DNA from: Deinococcales bacterium
GTDB lineage: Bacteria; Deinococcota; Deinococci; Deinococcales; JAAFIG01
Assembly (NCBI GenBank): GCA_025359505.1
Contig: JANYHH010000015.1
Span: 23,306 to 87,305, forward strand
DNA: 64,000 nt
Direction: 5' to 3'
Positions within the stretch are counted from its first letter, which is position 1, and each line of letters begins with the position of its first letter. This document shows, in pieces, positions 16,958-25,825 of this stretch. The notes under the pieces are model-generated. The model had not been told where the DNA came from, made no database searches, and was given only the letters and a program-made list of their open reading frames with translations. The translations under genes and the position numbers were made by a program.

Positions 16958-17686
16958 ATGACCGTAATTTTCGGATTTACTTCTGCTGCCCATGACGCCT
17001 CGCTGATCGCCGCTGACGACCGCGAAACCATGTCCGGGGAACGCGCTGACAAGGCGTGCATCGTCTTTGGGCGTTACCTCGTAGCGGTCATGGGCAATGC
17101 CGCACTCAAAATGTCCGTCGCGACCGCAGCAAGTTTCGAGTCATCAGAATACGAGACCAGCATCGGAACCGTGATGCGAGCACCTGAATCAATTGAAGTG
17201 CTGTGCGAGCGAATCGCTGAAACGACAACCCTGCTCGCAGCCCGATATCAGCGCGATGCCGAAAGTGTGTTCAATGAGCGCGGCGACGATAAGCCGACGC
17301 GCGATCAGTACTACGAGCAACCGCTGGGAGCGGTGATCATTGATTCGCTCGAGCATCGCATGGTCGTCGCAGATTTCGGCAAGTTATTGCCACTGCGTTC
17401 CTACGCTTACAGCCTCAAAAGTTATCCGCAGGAGATGGCGTACCGCTTCAACATCGGTCAACCCAGACCGCTCGGGGTGGTGGGGCCGGGTTTGTTGGAG
17501 AAGCCATTCACTTGGTGCAAAGATCAGCTCGAGTTGTCGCGGGATGACCTGCGAGATCACGGGCACGTCGGCGTCCTCGGTGCGCTCGGCGCGTGCCATG
17601 TCGTGCGCTCGGGGCAAGTGCATAGCCGCACTGCGTTTGCGTCACTCGAGAACTTCATTCGCAGTCACGTTTCGGGCTTGGATTGA
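16958..17686 (+). CDS. Proteasome-beta-like Ntn hydrolase
   Basis: 242 aa. After removal of Met the protein begins TVIFGFTSAAHDASLIAADDRET, which matches the start of proteasome beta/HslV/Anbu subunits: an N-terminal Thr nucleophile, the strand pair leading to AAD-x-R-x-T (Asp at about 19 of the mature form), and a Lys at about 31 in GERADKACIVFG followed by YLVAVMGNA. This is the T-D-K triad layout. The remainder is divergent. The start at 16958 follows TACACT by 7 nt. Function is unknown; a self-assembling peptidase-like particle or a stand-alone hydrolase are both possible. Confidence 0.6.
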   Translation: MTVIFGFTSAAHDASLIAADDRETMSGERADKACIVFGRYLVAVMGNAALKMSVATAASFESSEYETSIGTVMRAPESIEVLCERIAETTTLLAARYQRDAESVFNERGDDKPTRDQYYEQPLGAVIIDSLEHRMVVADFGKLLPLRSYAYSLKSYPQEMAYRFNIGQPRPLGVVGPGLLEKPFTWCKDQLELSRDDLRDHGHVGVLGALGACHVVRSGQVHSRTAFASLENFIRSHVSGLD

Positions 17687-17762
17687 CCCTGACGGTGCAT
17701 CAAGATCGCCTTCGGCTCGAGCGGTATTTTGGCGTTGCCAACGTTGCTGCGCCTACCGTGAA

Positions 17763-20579
17763 TCACAGGGGGCTGGCTGTTGTTATCATTGACGTGTTTT
17801 GCTGGTTTGAGCGCTGCAAATTGAGTTCCAGCAGCGTCTCGAGGATCGCGTCGGTGGTCAGCGGGTGCGCCCAGCCGTAAGCGGCGTGAACGGCTTTGTC
17901 CAGCGCGTCGTGCGCGGTCAGCAGTGAAAACGCTTCGTGCGTCGGGTCGGGCGCACTGAACTCGCGCAGGGCGCTGAGCGCGTTGTACATCTCGGTCAGC
18001 GTGCGCCCGTGCGATTTGAGGTGAGCGCGGCAAGTCTCCAAGTAAACGGCAGCACTGGCGATGGCGTCGCGCTGCGCGTCGCTGGGGCGCGGGAACGGGA
18101 AGGTTTCAAAGGATTCGTTGGTGTACTGCGAATCGTTGCCCATGCCCATCCAGCCGCTGACTCGAGTTACCCATGCGGTGTGCGCCGTGCTGTTGACCAC
18201 GCCATACGTGTAATCGTCATCGGCGGCGATCACGGTCAGCGAATTGGACGGAATGGCTTCAATCGGCAGCCAGACGAAGACGCGGTGCTTGGCGACTCGA
18301 GATGTGGCGATGTAACGGGTCAGTGAAGCAATTGATTTTCTCGTGTCCAATGCGGGACGACGCATCAGCCACCAGTGTTTGCGCTCTTTGGCGGCGTCTT
18401 CACCTCGAGCTTGCACGATTGTTTGCTCGAGATGGCTGAATGGCACAAGGTAGGCGCGGGCTTGCTCGAGCGTTTTGCCTGTGAAGTCCACGATCCAGCG
18501 GTTCGACGATTTTTGCATCAGATCATCGCCGCCGATGTATGGCTTCAAAACATCTCGGTTGCTGCATCCGCTGGGATTTGGAACGTCCAACCATTTCAGC
18601 GCCACAGTTTCTTTGATATCAAACTTGCCGCCCGGCTCGACACCTTTGAATGCCCGCATTTGATTTTCGCGCAGCGGCTGGATGTTACCGACTTCAAACT
18701 TGCCACTCGAGAGATCGGCGTTGATCTCCCCAACAGCGTGACCGTCCAACACTCGAGCCTGCTCTGTCCCACTGTCAAAGCTCACGATGCTGACCCGCAC
18801 CGCTGCGCCGTCTTGCACCCATGCCCGGTCAGACCACGCCATGAAAATTCCGCCGCTTGCCAAAATCTGCTCGAGCACCGGACGGTTCAGCTTTTGCCTG
18901 ATGCTGTTCGTGGCGATCAGACCGGCGCGTTTCGTCGCGCCCGCCGCGATTTGTGTGCGAGCTTGCTCGAACCAGTAGCACACAAAATCCGCGCTGCCCG
19001 GCACGCTGTCCTTGTACGCCAGCCGCAGTGCCTCGGTGTACGCGTCGCCAAACTCGGAGCGCATCTTGTAATTGCCCAAGAACGGCGGATTGCCGACGAT
19101 GAACTCCGCAGCCGGAAACGCGGGTGCGATACCCGTTTTCTCGTCCAGCACAGCGTCACGGTTCTCTAAATGTATGAGCCGCTCGAGGACGGGTTCGTGG
19201 GTCAGCGCCTCGCCGTGCTCGCGCATCCATTGCAAGTACCCGACCCACAAAACCATGCCCGCGATCTCGTGCGCGTATGGGCTGATTTCAATGCCGCGCA
19301 TCTGCGACGGGTGAACCTTCGCGGCAAACGTCTTGCCCGGCTCCAACAAGCGCATCGTTGCCCGCACCTCGCTTTCCAAGTCCAGCAAGCGGCGCAGCGT
19401 CACGTACAGGAAATTGCCGCTGCCCATCGCTGGGTCTAAAACGGTCGCGTTCGTCAAACGCGTCTGGAACGCCTCGAGCTGCGCCAGTGCCTCCGCCCGC
19501 ACATTTTGCAACGCGGGGTTGTCTGGGCTGAACAGCGATTCGTCCGCGACGGGCGCGTTGGCGGCCAGAATCAGCGGCGCGACCGCCTCACGCACCGCGT
19601 CCCATTCTGCCCTGAGCGGCGTCAGAATCACGGGTTCGATCACGTCGTTGATGTCCGCGACTTCGGTGTAATGAGCGCCCAACTGAGCGCGGCGGCTTGG
19701 GTCGATGATCCGTTCAAAGAGCGTACCGAAAATGCCGGGGTTGAGCGCCCGCCAGTCTTGACGGCTGGCGGCTGCCAAGTATTTTAAATCAACCACGCCC
19801 AGCGCTGGTGCGTCCTCACTATCAAAGACGCCGCCGTTGAAATGCCGAATCCGTCCGACGATGCTTGTCCCGCCGGTTTTCATCAAGCCAAACAGTTGCG
19901 AGGTCATCACGCTGAAATCCTCGGGGTAATCGTGCGCGGCGTCGATGATCCTCGAGAACGCGTCTTTGGGCAGCAATCCAACGTCCTCAGCGAAGAACGT
20001 GAACACGCAGCGCACCAAGAAATGCGCGATGGTATCGGGGTTCTCGCCGCGCAATTTCAGATTGTCCGCGACGCGCACGAGGTCGTTAATCACGACTTTC
20101 GTCACCGCATCGTTGGTCTTGCTGGGATTAAAAATTTGCGGCTCGAGCCAGACTTTTTTCAAACGCTCGCGTTTGGCGTCATCGCGCAGATCCTCGAGCG
20201 TGAAGGTTTCCGTGACTTTGGCGGTGTTAATAAAATTGGTGTGAATCACGATTCTGTCAAAATCGCAGACCACGCTCAGCGGCGGGTTCTCCAAGTCATC
20301 GCGGTACGCTAAGAGTTGGTTGTAGGCTTCATTCAGGTCTTTAAACTTACCCTTGTACTCCCAGCCGAACGCACCGCGCTTCCAGACATCCGCGAAACCC
20401 TTGCGTCCCGTGGCTCTGGTGACGTGCTTCTCAAAAGTGTAAAACGTGCCGTGCGGATCGGCGTCCGTCGGTGTCGGCAGCTCCAGTAACCTGCACAGGT
20501 CATCGAAATGGCTTTTGGCGCTGGCGCTTTCTTTCAGCGTGCTGGTTTTCCACTTCTTGATGAATTGCTCTGGGTTCAC
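17763..20579 (-). CDS. MmeI-like type IIL restriction-modification enzyme
   Basis: 938-aa single-chain enzyme that both methylates adenine and cuts DNA at a distance. Order: N-terminal nuclease domain with the MmeI D-x9-E-x-K motif (DVWKRGAFGWEYK, about residues 64-76), helical connector, N6-adenine methyltransferase with SAM motif LDPAMGSGNFLY and catalytic NPPF (about 500-520), target recognition domain (YIGGDDLM...), and the C-terminal GWMGMGNDSQYTNESFETFPFP helix bundle. All key motifs are intact. I choose GTG 20579 because it overlaps the upstream stop as GTGA and homologues begin at this point. It is the third gene of an operon with a Panacea toxin-antitoxin-like pair. The recognition sequence cannot be read from here. 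Confidence 0.88.
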   Translation of the reverse strand: MNPEQFIKKWKTSTLKESASAKSHFDDLCRLLELPTPTDADPHGTFYTFEKHVTRATGRKGFADVWKRGAFGWEYKGKFKDLNEAYNQLLAYRDDLENPPLSVVCDFDRIVIHTNFINTAKVTETFTLEDLRDDAKRERLKKVWLEPQIFNPSKTNDAVTKVVINDLVRVADNLKLRGENPDTIAHFLVRCVFTFFAEDVGLLPKDAFSRIIDAAHDYPEDFSVMTSQLFGLMKTGGTSIVGRIRHFNGGVFDSEDAPALGVVDLKYLAAASRQDWRALNPGIFGTLFERIIDPSRRAQLGAHYTEVADINDVIEPVILTPLRAEWDAVREAVAPLILAANAPVADESLFSPDNPALQNVRAEALAQLEAFQTRLTNATVLDPAMGSGNFLYVTLRRLLDLESEVRATMRLLEPGKTFAAKVHPSQMRGIEISPYAHEIAGMVLWVGYLQWMREHGEALTHEPVLERLIHLENRDAVLDEKTGIAPAFPAAEFIVGNPPFLGNYKMRSEFGDAYTEALRLAYKDSVPGSADFVCYWFEQARTQIAAGATKRAGLIATNSIRQKLNRPVLEQILASGGIFMAWSDRAWVQDGAAVRVSIVSFDSGTEQARVLDGHAVGEINADLSSGKFEVGNIQPLRENQMRAFKGVEPGGKFDIKETVALKWLDVPNPSGCSNRDVLKPYIGGDDLMQKSSNRWIVDFTGKTLEQARAYLVPFSHLEQTIVQARGEDAAKERKHWWLMRRPALDTRKSIASLTRYIATSRVAKHRVFVWLPIEAIPSNSLTVIAADDDYTYGVVNSTAHTAWVTRVSGWMGMGNDSQYTNESFETFPFPRPSDAQRDAIASAAVYLETCRAHLKSHGRTLTEMYNALSALREFSAPDPTHEAFSLLTAHDALDKAVHAAYGWAHPLTTDAILETLLELNLQRSNQQNTSMITTASPL

Positions 20580-21019
20580 GCGGCGCATTCTGACATTTGC
20601 GGCGCAGCACCTCGAGCAGCGCGGATTGACGCACCCAGAATCAGCTTTTTATGCACGGGTTTCAACACGCTGCACAACCGCACCGCTTCCAGCACCGCCG
20701 CTCGACCCACTGAGCGCAGTGGGTCGCGGTAGTTGGCAGTCGTCAGGTTCGTATGCGGGAAGGTGTACGGCGTTTGGCAATCCACGAACAAATCGTGCTC
20801 TAAAAAGCTTGGGTGTTCCGCGCACAGCACGAGCGCGTGGCAAGGGAGCAGGTGCGCTCTGGTTTGCACGAACTCGTTCAGCCTCGAGTTGATGACGAAT
20901 CCCAGCATGTACTCGGGTGCGACGGCCACCACGACCACCAGCTTATGCTTGGCTTCCGGGCGCATGGAAACACACCACCAATGAAACACATCAAAAAGCT
21001 CCGCATTACCGTCAGTCAT
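20576..21019 (-). CDS. Putative toxin partner of the Panacea antitoxin
   Basis: 147 aa with a beta-rich N-terminal part: WWCVSMRPEAKHKLVVVVAV, then GFVINSRLNEF, then FLEHDLFVDC. This strand pattern and the LxHDxFxDC motif resemble small-barrel proteins that accompany Panacea (DUF4065) antitoxins. It starts 6 nt after the Panacea stop with GAGG upstream and ends in a 4-nt overlap with the restriction enzyme gene. A role as toxin is inferred from position. Confidence 0.55.
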   Translation of the reverse strand: MTDGNAELFDVFHWWCVSMRPEAKHKLVVVVAVAPEYMLGFVINSRLNEFVQTRAHLLPCHALVLCAEHPSFLEHDLFVDCQTPYTFPHTNLTTANYRDPLRSVGRAAVLEAVRLCSVLKPVHKKLILGASIRAARGAAPQMSECAA

Positions 21020-21025
21020 TACGCC

Positions 21026-21553
21026 TCACGGGTGCGGGTTTTGAAGATGCTCTAATAACTGCGCTCCGCCGTCTAGGGTCATCACAATGTCCTCGAGCGG
21101 CATGGGTGAGTTATGTTTCGTGTCCCACGCTTTTTGCCACGCTGTGCCGTGACTGGCTTGGGTCGTCACGCCGAAGTCCTCCTCGCCCCAATCGGCGATG
21201 GCTGCGTCTAGACACCCGAGTTCGGATTCGCTCAGGCGGTCGCGGTCTGGGTCTGCGAGCGCGTTGATGACTTTGTGACCTTTGCGATGCGTGATTTGAA
21301 ACGGTGCTTCAGTGCTTTTGCGATCAAATTTGCTTTCGGCTGCTTTGAGCATTCCGTAAACCTGATGCGGGACGGGCCCAAACTCGTAAGCGCGGTAATC
21401 GCCGCCAAAAATCATCCGACCGTAGCGCTCTAAATGGCACAGGTCAGCGAAGTACATGATTTTGACCACGCGGTGATAGCGTGGTTCTTGAACGCGCTGC
21501 GCGATGTACAAGAGCGCACTGATGGCGGTTTCTTTATCAAATTCAAAGGTCAT
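21026..21553 (-). CDS. Panacea (DUF4065/SocA-like) antitoxin
   Basis: 175 aa, almost entirely Panacea domain: SALLYIAQRVQEPRYHRVVKIMY, FADLCHLERYGRMIFGGDYRAYEFGPVPHQVY and a C-terminal helix set. Panacea proteins neutralise a wide range of toxins. The start has a strong GGAGGTGA ribosome site 7 nt upstream, so it is not leaderless. It is the first gene of a tightly spaced operon with a putative toxin and an MmeI-like enzyme. Confidence 0.82.
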   Translation of the reverse strand: MTFEFDKETAISALLYIAQRVQEPRYHRVVKIMYFADLCHLERYGRMIFGGDYRAYEFGPVPHQVYGMLKAAESKFDRKSTEAPFQITHRKGHKVINALADPDRDRLSESELGCLDAAIADWGEEDFGVTTQASHGTAWQKAWDTKHNSPMPLEDIVMTLDGGAQLLEHLQNPHP

Positions 21554-21656
21554 GAACGCGTCACCTCCTGCGCGGTTTCGCGCTGATAGTCTGGCAGCGA
21601 TAAACGCTTACGCCTATCCTGACTATCACTGACCACTCGAGAACGCCGCTACCGCT

Positions 21657-22733
21657 TCACTTGAACCGCAAGTCCTTCCACGGGCCACCATCCTCAAACT
21701 TCTCCGGCTCGAGGATCTTCGGGCGCGGGTCTTCGGCTTGATCCAGTTGCAGCACCATCCATTTCGGGTACGGCGTGCCGGGATCAGACGCCGTGTTGAG
21801 CAGCTCGAGGTCGGCGGGTGAGAGTTTCAGATCAGCGGCGGCGATGTTGTCGTCCAGATTGCTGATTTTGCGAGCGGCGATGATGACGCTGGCGACGGCT
21901 GGACGGCTGAGCGTCCACGCGTAGGCAACCCTCGCCATGCTGACACCGTGCCTCTCGGCGACGGTGCGGAGCGCCGCTAGAATCGGCTCACCGCGTGCCC
22001 AGTCGAACGGCACGAACTGCCCGGCTTCCGCGAAGCGCGTGCCCGCTTGTGCCTCGCTCGCTCGCGTGTACTTGCCGCTGAGATATCCACCCGCCAGTGC
22101 GCTCCAAACGAGCACCCCAAGCTTGTGGTACTCGGCGCAGCTTTGAAAGTCGTACTCCAACTCGCGCCCGACGAGGCTGTAGTACATCTGCGCGGTGACG
22201 AATGGCTCGAGGCCCAACTGCTTTTGCACGCCCAGCGCAGTGGCGGCTTGCCAGCCCATGTAATTGCTCAGTCCGATGTAGCGCACCATGCCCTGACGCA
22301 CCAGATCGCTCAGCGTTCGCAGCGTCTCCTCGAGCGGCGTGTTGGAGTCCCAACCGTGAACTTGGTAGAGGTCGATGTGATCGGTTTTCAGACGCTTCAA
22401 ACTGCTTTCCACACCGCGTAGAATGTTGACTCTGGTCGCGCCGGAGCGGTTGAAATTTTCACTCATCGGCAATCTGAATTTGGTGGCAATCACCAGTTCG
22501 TCACGGTTGCCCAAGGTTTCGAGTGCGTTGCCAATCAGCGTCTCACTTTCGCCGCCAGAGTAGACATCGGCCGTGTCGATGAAATTGATGCCGCGCTCCA
22601 CCGCGAAGCGAATCATGGCGGTCGTTTCATCCTGCCCCAAGCCGCCCATGTTCATGCCCTTGCCAAACTGCATCGTCCCAAGCGCCAGTGCGCTGACGAT
22701 CAACCCAGAATTGCCCAGCCGCCGATACTCCAT
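21657..22733 (-). CDS. Aldo-keto reductase
   Basis: 358-aa (beta/alpha)8 NADPH-dependent oxidoreductase. The catalytic tetrad is visible: Asp and Tyr in [13 protein letters not shown], Lys in VIATKFRLP, and His in [15 protein letters not shown]. The cofactor loop includes [22 protein letters not shown]. It is most like the bacterial AKR families that start [22 protein letters not shown]. Length is normal. The ATG follows a purine-rich GAGGGGGC stretch about 10 nt upstream. Substrate unknown. Confidence 0.9.
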   Translation of the reverse strand: MEYRRLGNSGLIVSALALGTMQFGKGMNMGGLGQDETTAMIRFAVERGINFIDTADVYSGGESETLIGNALETLGNRDELVIATKFRLPMSENFNRSGATRVNILRGVESSLKRLKTDHIDLYQVHGWDSNTPLEETLRTLSDLVRQGMVRYIGLSNYMGWQAATALGVQKQLGLEPFVTAQMYYSLVGRELEYDFQSCAEYHKLGVLVWSALAGGYLSGKYTRASEAQAGTRFAEAGQFVPFDWARGEPILAALRTVAERHGVSMARVAYAWTLSRPAVASVIIAARKISNLDDNIAAADLKLSPADLELLNTASDPGTPYPKWMVLQLDQAEDPRPKILEPEKFEDGGPWKDLRFK

Positions 22734-22904
22734 TTATTTGCCCCCTCGAGTGATTTGCGAGTGCGTTTGGGAAGGTCTCGAGCAGTGAAGATTTTCAGGC
22801 TCGAGGGCTGCGATGTGGTGATGCGTAAATCATACGGCGCACGCGTCAATCGGTGAGCCTCGAGTGGTTGTCCTCTCCTGCGGAGTAGGGGGTGACTCGA
22901 GCCA

Positions 22905-23828
22905 TTACCCTCGAGTCTCGAGCGCGTCGCGTTCCGCTTCTTCCACCGCTTTACGCAGCGCTTCGCTCGGCGTCGCACCGTCGCCGCCGTGGGCGCGGTC
23001 TGGGCGATCCACCCACGCTTGGAAGCCAGCCCCACCGCGCCGGATCAGCAGTTCCGCGTAACCGGCCGCTTCGGTGCGCTCGTATAGCGCGTCCACATCG
23101 CTGACCGCGAAGCCTTGGCGCTCCAAGGTGCGACGCAACACAGGCTCACGTTGCTCCATCGTGCCGCCCGTGGCAAAGTACCGCGCTAGGCTCTGCGCCC
23201 AATCACCTCTGGCGGTGATCGGAGCCATGCGGGTCAGCGCGGTTTCCAAATCGCTTGGCTCGAGCGGCTTGTAGGTGTTGTCGTGCCAGATCACTTCAGG
23301 CTGTAGGCGCGGGCGCACGGGTGGGTCTTCGTCTGGCACACCGATGGTCAAACCCGCGAATGGCAGCACGCCCCTAGGCAACTCGAGCAAGGTGACGATC
23401 TCGTCTAAAGCGCTCAGCACGCCGCCAATCCAACAGCCTTGATAACCCAAGCACTCGGCGGCGATCAAGGCATTCTGACCCGCCAGCACCGCGTCGCCGA
23501 TGGCGAAGTGAAGTGACGCTGCCCGCCAATCGCCGTACACGTAGCCGCGATGCTCGAGCAGTTTTTGCAGGCGGTGGACATCGGCGCAGACGATCAGCGT
23601 TTCACTGGCGGTTGCCATGTGCGCGTTGGCGGTTACTTCGGCGATCTTTGAGCGCAGGCTAGGATCGGTCAGCCGCACGAAGCTGTACATCTGCGCGGTC
23701 GCATCGGTCGGCGCTGCCTGAGCGCAGTACATGATCTGCTCCCAGTGGCTGTCTGCTAACGGCTGGGCTTTGTACTGGCGCACGGTGCGGTGGTTCGCAA
23801 AAACGGCTAATCGCGGGTCGAGGTTCAC
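22905..23828 (-). CDS. Nitroreductase-family flavoprotein (NfsA-like)
   Basis: 307 aa. The FMN-binding nitroreductase core begins ANHRTVRQYKAQPL, with APTDATAQMYSFVRLTD and GYQGCWIGGVLSALDEIV, followed by the NfsA-type FAGLTIGVPDE. About 60 C-terminal residues are charged and extra. I place the start at GTG 23828, because the longer frame (TTG 23864) would run towards the divergent promoter of the next gene, and GATACT lies 7 nt before the GTG. Likely NAD(P)H-dependent reduction of nitro or quinone compounds. Confidence 0.8.
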   Translation of the reverse strand: MNLDPRLAVFANHRTVRQYKAQPLADSHWEQIMYCAQAAPTDATAQMYSFVRLTDPSLRSKIAEVTANAHMATASETLIVCADVHRLQKLLEHRGYVYGDWRAASLHFAIGDAVLAGQNALIAAECLGYQGCWIGGVLSALDEIVTLLELPRGVLPFAGLTIGVPDEDPPVRPRLQPEVIWHDNTYKPLEPSDLETALTRMAPITARGDWAQSLARYFATGGTMEQREPVLRRTLERQGFAVSDVDALYERTEAAGYAELLIRRGGAGFQAWVDRPDRAHGGDGATPSEALRKAVEEAERDALETRG

Positions 23829-23891
23829 GCCTTCCAGTATCAGACGGTCTTCGTCACAGCGCAATCCCCAAGTCGCCCGTAGGATGCGTCT

Positions 23892-24659
23892 ATGCTGCTG
23901 CGCTTGCTGACCGCCCTACTGATCCTCTCGAGCCTCGTCTCGAGCGGCTTGGGTCAGGCTGTCCCGAGCGATGCAAGATACGATCTTTTAGAGGTCGCTC
24001 GCGTCAACGACGGTGCGTTCACCGCTCAAGGCACGCGAGGGACGCTGCGTTGGGATGAGAACATCGCGTATTTCTTCGTCGGCAGCCAGAGCTTCATTCT
24101 GAACGGTAAAGACGTGCGCTTGAGCAGCCCGATTTCGCTGCGTGGCACGCAGTGGCTCGTGCCGCGCGATTTTCTTGAAGCCCTGCAACTCGAGTACCCC
24201 AACCCAGTGTCCGACCCGACGGGTCTGGGCAGGGTAGAGCTGACTTGGGAGGAGCTTGATCTGGGCGGTGGCGTGCGCGGCTTGCACCTGTTCCACCGCG
24301 ACGGCGATCTGGACACCGCCAGCCTATTACTGCTCGAGTTCAATGACCTCGAGCGTTTAGACAAGGGCTTGACGGCTTCGGTCAACAAAATCACCGCTGG
24401 TTTCACGGCCGCCCAGCCCGGCAAGATGCTGTATTTCAGCATCGCCGCGCAGGTCGCCGCGCTCACCCCCACGCAACTCGAGTTCACGCAAGGCAAAACG
24501 CGTTACACCGTCGAAAGCGGCGCGGGACTCTACCCGCTGGACGGCGTGTACCCCGCCTCGAGCATCGGCGCGGTCAAACTGCCCGCGTACTTTGACCTGA
24601 GATCACCCGTGCGCGTCGTCTGGGGCGACTCGAGCGCCAATTACGTGTTCGAGCGCTGA
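23892..24659 (+). CDS. Exported protein with a copper-amine-oxidase-N-like domain
   Basis: 255 aa with a signal peptide (MLLRLLTALLILSSLVSSGLGQA). After it comes a segment like the copper amine oxidase N-terminal fold of extracellular proteins (SFILNGKDVRLSSPISLRGTQWLVPRDFLEAL), then a beta-rich domain I do not recognise. No catalytic motif. TAGGAT lies exactly 6 nt before the ATG, a textbook leaderless start, divergent from the nitroreductase gene. Confidence 0.7.
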   Translation: MLLRLLTALLILSSLVSSGLGQAVPSDARYDLLEVARVNDGAFTAQGTRGTLRWDENIAYFFVGSQSFILNGKDVRLSSPISLRGTQWLVPRDFLEALQLEYPNPVSDPTGLGRVELTWEELDLGGGVRGLHLFHRDGDLDTASLLLLEFNDLERLDKGLTASVNKITAGFTAAQPGKMLYFSIAAQVAALTPTQLEFTQGKTRYTVESGAGLYPLDGVYPASSIGAVKLPAYFDLRSPVRVVWGDSSANYVFER

Positions 24660-24666
24660 CCAGAGA

Positions 24667-24844
24667 TTTTTCGCCTCTCCCTGCGCTCGATCTCGCCGTC
24701 GTGCCTTGCACGCATGAGCGTGACGGCGGGTGAGGGGGCTATTCGCAGCGAGTTGCTATTGACGTTCAAGGTCAAGTGCATTCGCTGCGCTCATCCCCTC
24801 ACCCGCCGCTTGCGCGACGGCCTCTCCCGCAGGGAGAGGCGAAA
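24667..24844. repeat. REP/MITE-like inverted repeat in a spacer
   Basis: A 17-bp perfect inverted pair (TTTCGCCTCTCCCTGCG at 24669-24685 and its complement at 24828-24844) brackets further inverted segments around ACGGCGGGTGAGGGG and CCCCTCACCCGCCG. This 'CCTCTCCC...GGGAGAGG' layout is common in non-coding bacterial repeats. No gene lies in 24660-24913. Confidence 0.65.
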
Positions 24845-24913
24845 CAGCAATCTCGCAGAGAGAGGCGAAGCTTCCTCAAACGAACGCTGATGGGCGCAGT
24901 CGTCTCGAGCTTT

Positions 24914-25327
24914 TCAGCGGATGTTCGCGCAGGCGAGCGCCGCACCTAAGCCCGTCTCCGCGCTGCGCTGGTGAACGTTGATGTATGCCCTGATCGGCAG
25001 CGAGCCGGTTTTCAGCGCAACCTCGAGCGTCGCGTTGCCTGATGAATCGCTGCTCAGGTTCGGCAGCGCGTATTTGAGGTCGCCCTGATTGGTGCAAGAG
25101 CCGTTGTAAACGCCCATGCCGAATGTGGCGCTCGCAGGTAAACCTTGCAGCGTCAATTGGTACGTGGTCGTGCCGTCGCCCGCGTTGTTCAGGCGGGCTT
25201 GACCGCTGACCTTCGCACCGAGCGGACTGGCGGGTGCGAACGTCGCGTCGATACTCATAGGTTGCGCGGTCGGGGCGCAGCCAGCGAAGCTCAGGGCGAG
25301 GGCGGCTAAAGCGAGTACGTTCTTCAT
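24914..25327 (-). CDS. Small lipoprotein, CHRD-like
   Basis: 137 aa with a lipobox (LALSFAGC, Cys at about 17). The mature part is beta-rich and resembles short CHRD-type domains: ARLNNAGDGTTTYQLTLQGLP, then FGMGVYNGSCTNQGDLKYALP and a terminal AYINVHQR. CHRD domains occur in extracytoplasmic proteins of unclear function. GGAGG is 6 nt before the ATG. A weakly similar lipoprotein lies in the eCIS operon (51404-51904). Confidence 0.65.
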   Translation of the reverse strand: MKNVLALAALALSFAGCAPTAQPMSIDATFAPASPLGAKVSGQARLNNAGDGTTTYQLTLQGLPASATFGMGVYNGSCTNQGDLKYALPNLSSDSSGNATLEVALKTGSLPIRAYINVHQRSAETGLGAALACANIR

Positions 25328-25389
25328 GATTGACCTCCACGATCTCTAGGCAACACTGTACTTCATCGGTTCTTTCTAAACCCTGACGT

Positions 25390-25812
25390 TCAAGGGGAAC
25401 GTCGGCTCGAGGGTTGCCAGCTCACGCCGCTCGAGCGCTGGGCTTTTTGGCGGTGCAGCTTGTTCGGGGATTTGTACAGGTACACCCATGCCCGCACACG
25501 CGAGCCGCGCACGATCACCCAGCACGGCACACGCTGGTATTCGTAGCCCTCGAATTCGACGTGATCGAGCACGCACAGCGCGTCCAGCGGCTCGAGGTGA
25601 TTGCTCAAGGTGTGCAACTCGCCCAACACTGTGCCTCGCCCGCGCATCAAGGCTGGATACGGGTACGGTCTGTTGGAATTCGGGAAGTTGTACAGCGCCA
25701 CGCCGCGCAGCACGGCTTTCTCTATGCGTTCAACGCCAACGCCCTGCATCGCGGGGAAGTTGACCAGTCCGCGTTTCAGCGTGCCGTAGACGAACACTCG
25801 AGCATGACTCAC
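25390..25812 (-). CDS. Gamma-glutamylcyclotransferase-family protein
   Basis: 140 aa GGCT-like fold: VFVYGTLKRGLVNF is the substrate-binding YGTL loop, LCVLDHVEFEGYEYQR holds the acidic and Tyr-x-R residues, and VRAWVYLY is the closing strand. Such proteins form 5-oxoproline from gamma-glutamyl compounds or act as butirosin-type cyclotransferases. The GTG start has GGAG 5 nt upstream. It lies 13 bp downstream of a SagB-type gene on the same strand. Confidence 0.82.
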   Translation of the reverse strand: MSHARVFVYGTLKRGLVNFPAMQGVGVERIEKAVLRGVALYNFPNSNRPYPYPALMRGRGTVLGELHTLSNHLEPLDALCVLDHVEFEGYEYQRVPCWVIVRGSRVRAWVYLYKSPNKLHRQKAQRSSGVSWQPSSRRSP

Positions 25813-25825
25813 GAAACTCCTCGAG

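Noticed and set aside
18375..19169. 264-aa frame antisense to the MmeI-like enzyme
   Set aside because: Opposite strand of a gene with clear motifs; no ribosome site or promoter.
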